Source of the DNA: Clostridia bacterium
GTDB taxonomy: Bacteria; Bacillota; Peptococcia; DRI-13; UBA5745
Reading direction: 5' to 3'
NCBI GenBank assembly: GCA_018436095.1
Contig: JAHDMJ010000001.1
Coordinates: 186,001-250,000 of the forward strand
Length of the DNA: 64,000 nucleotides
The notes beneath the pieces were generated by a model that was given only the letters and a program-made list of their open reading frames with translations, ran no database searches and was not told the DNA's origin. This document shows positions 62,323 to 64,000 of the stretch, in pieces (positions within the stretch are counted from its first letter, which is position 1; every line of letters starts with the position of its first letter). The translations under genes and the position numbers were made by a program.

Positions 62323-63369
62323 ATGAACCTGCAGCATGAGATTTATCAAGAGGCCCTGGCGGAGCTGGCAGCAGGACGCCGCTCTCTGGTTTTAACAAAG
62401 CTTAATCGCCGCTGTGCCGATGCACCGGCAAAAATTCTTTTTAAGGAAACCGGCCTCGCTTCTATAGCAGAAGACGAAAGCCCCCAGGGAAAATTGGCAG
62501 GGGACGCCTGGGCAAAAGGCCGCCTCCAATATAGCGAAGATAAAGAGGGCAATATCCTCATTGCCGAGCCCTACGTTCCCGAATCCCGCCTGATCATTTT
62601 GGGCGGCGGCCACATTGCCCTGCCTCTGGCCGAATTCGGCGCGAAATGCGGCTTTGCCGTTACTGTCACCGACGACCGTCCCGCCTTTGCCAATCACCAG
62701 CGTTTCCCCTTAGCTAGCAATGTGTTTTGCGAAAGCTTTGAACGCTGTTTTCCTTTGTTGCATATCGATAAATCCGCCTTTGTGGTCATTGTTACCCGGG
62801 GCCACCGCCATGATATGGATTGTTTGCGGCAGGTGCTTAAGCTGGACACAGCCTATACGGGCATGATCGGTTCCCGCAGGCGGGTGCAGGCCATCATGCG
62901 ACAGTTGGCCGATGAAGGCTATCCCGAAGAAAAACTAGCGGCGGTTTGCTCTCCCATCGGCCTGGATATCGGGGCGGTGACGCCGGAGGAAATCGCCATT
63001 TCCATCCTTTCCGAGGTAATCCGGTATAAGCGGAAATCCCCCAACGCCAATTGGGCTCAGTCGGATAAAGAGGTCCTTGCGGAGATGGAGAAAGCCGGCG
63101 CCGAACCCAGAGCTCTGGTGACCGTTATTGAGACGAAGGGCTCCGTCCCCAGGGAGGCCGGGGCTAAAATGGTTCTTTGGCCTCAGGGTAAAACCCTGGG
63201 CAGCATCGGCGGCGGCTGCAGCGAAAGCGAAGTTATTAAGCAGGCTTACGAGGTTATCCGCAATGGCGGCTATAAAATCATCGACATTGATATGACGGGA
63301 GACGCCGCGGAAAATGAAGGCATGGTCTGCGGCGGCATAATGAAAGTTATTGTTGAGCAGCTATTGTAA
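62323..63369 (+). CDS. XdhC/CoxI-family protein with permuted domain order
   Basis: Protein of 348 residues. A Rossmann XdhC_C-like domain comes first (about 80-220: LIILGGGHIALPLAEFGAKCGF, TRGHRHDMDCL, YTGMIGSRRRV, GLDIGAVTPEEIAISI). The CoxI/XdhC_N domain is second (about 245-345: ALVTVIETKGSVPREAGAKMVLWPQGKTLGSIGGGCSE). In most family members the CoxI part is N-terminal. XdhC proteins insert or sulfurate the molybdenum cofactor of hydroxylases using a desulfurase; the iscS-like gene 12 bases upstream fits. No molybdenum hydroxylase gene is in the window. Confidence 0.85.
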   Translation: MNLQHEIYQEALAELAAGRRSLVLTKLNRRCADAPAKILFKETGLASIAEDESPQGKLAGDAWAKGRLQYSEDKEGNILIAEPYVPESRLIILGGGHIALPLAEFGAKCGFAVTVTDDRPAFANHQRFPLASNVFCESFERCFPLLHIDKSAFVVIVTRGHRHDMDCLRQVLKLDTAYTGMIGSRRRVQAIMRQLADEGYPEEKLAAVCSPIGLDIGAVTPEEIAISILSEVIRYKRKSPNANWAQSDKEVLAEMEKAGAEPRALVTVIETKGSVPREAGAKMVLWPQGKTLGSIGGGCSESEVIKQAYEVIRNGGYKIIDIDMTGDAAENEGMVCGGIMKVIVEQLL

Positions 63370-63433
63370 ACTTTTGAGCTTAAACCACATAATCTAGGGA
63401 TATTGATTGAGGTTTTATTTTGAGGAGGGTTTT

Positions 63434-64000
63434 ATGGACAATGCAAAGTATGGCCACTTTAATGAATTAGTTGCCGGCGTTATTAATGAACTGGCCGAGA
63501 ATGCCGATGAGCATATGATTCACCCCAACCACCTGCCTGACAAAAATGAAGTGATCGAAATTATCGATATGCTGCGGGAAATACTTTTTCCCGGCTTTTA
63601 CCGGAAACTCAGCACCGCAAAGGCCGGCTTAAACTATTATATCGGCTTGCTGCTTTATGAGGTGCAAGATAAGCTGCAGCAGCAGCTCTGCCTGGCCCTG
63701 CTTCACGGCCATGCCGAAAGCAACGGCTGCACGGCGGAAATCGAGAAGCAGGCCCGGCAAATTACCCGCGACTTTATCGGCAAGCTGCCTGCCTTGAGGA
63801 AGACCCTGTATATGGATGTGGATGCCGCCTTAGACGGCGACCCGGCAGCCCGCAGCAAGCAGGAAATTATCTTTGCTTATCCCGGCATCTATGCCATCAC
63901 CGTATACCGCATAGCCCACGAATTCTTTCTCTTGGGCGTGCCCTTGATTCCCCGCATCATGACGGAATATGCCCACGGCTTAACCGGCATCGACATCCAT
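63434..64000 (+). CDS. cysE: Serine O-acetyltransferase, 5' part
   Basis: The first 189 codons of a gene that runs off the window. The N-terminal helical domain (FNELVAGVINELAENADEHM, PGFYRKLS) is followed by YPGIYAITVYRIAHEFFLLGVPLIPRIMTEYAHGLTGIDIH, the start of the hexapeptide left-handed helix with the active-site His region. It is the EpsC-like Bacillota type that has a long N-terminal domain. GAGGAGGGT precedes ATG 63434. It makes O-acetylserine for cysteine synthesis and completes the sulfur theme of this cluster. Confidence 0.88.
   Translation, partial: MDNAKYGHFNELVAGVINELAENADEHMIHPNHLPDKNEVIEIIDMLREILFPGFYRKLSTAKAGLNYYIGLLLYEVQDKLQQQLCLALLHGHAESNGCTAEIEKQARQITRDFIGKLPALRKTLYMDVDAALDGDPAARSKQEIIFAYPGIYAITVYRIAHEFFLLGVPLIPRIMTEYAHGLTGIDIH

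Overview
The window reads as chromosome of an anaerobic, endospore-forming member of the Bacillota (Clostridia-like). The sporulation genes spoIIID, spoIIQ and spoIID are present. A V-type ATPase has the gene order of the Enterococcus hirae ntp operon. A ferredoxin-dependent 2-oxoacid oxidoreductase, a TctABC transporter and AGGAGG-type ribosome binding sites also fit. I could not fix the genus. Core genes are G+C-rich in third codon positions; two blocks (about 15.8-23.2 kb and 25.6-41.4 kb) are clearly A+T-richer and look acquired.

Layout. 0.1-1.7 kb: sodium:solute symporter. 1.7-2.0 kb: spoIIID. 2.2-6.4 kb: a tctC-tctB-tctA-DUF1805 operon led by a small ribbon-helix-helix gene, facing a second small ribbon-helix-helix gene; both promoters carry the same palindrome. 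6.4-9.7 kb: radical-SAM/DUF4130 DNA-metabolism pair next to a LexA-like S24 repressor. 10-14.2 kb: MFS transporter and korAB-type oxidoreductase. 14.4-15.4 kb: spoIIQ. 15.8-23.2 kb: island A, with a two-ATPase-domain histidine-kinase-like protein, a receiver-like partner, a zinc-ribbon protein, a Dcm methylase, a Vsr nuclease and a TOTE remnant. 23.3-25.5 kb: spoIID with a very long N-terminal tail. 25.6-41.4 kb: island B, with PD-(D/E)XK proteins, a SIR2-like protein, a KAP NTPase, a NACHT protein with an Mrr-like nuclease domain, an IS3 element, and decayed helicase, PLD, KilA-N and serine recombinase genes. It is bounded by an imperfect 30-bp direct repeat and carries a tRNA-Ser 3' fragment at its murA-side edge. 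41.5-42.7 kb: murA. 43.1-52.1 kb: sodium-type V-ATPase operon ntpFIKECGABD. 52.1-52.7 kb: noncoding tandem repeats. 52.7-58.2 kb: NYN protein, radical SAM protein, MGMT-like protein, a vanW gene broken by one stop codon, and a GGDEF protein. 58.2-64.0 kb: cysteine/sulfur cluster (PLP trans-sulfuration enzyme, Rrf2 regulator, mnmA, cysteine desulfurase, XdhC-like protein, start of serine acetyltransferase).

In many Bacillota murA, spoIID, spoIIQ and spoIIID lie close together on one strand. Here they keep order and strand, but island A separates spoIIQ from spoIID and island B separates spoIID from murA, so this sporulation/cell-wall locus has acted twice as an insertion site for defence DNA. 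The best candidate for an undescribed system is island A: a His-Asp relay-like pair joined to a Dcm/Vsr module.
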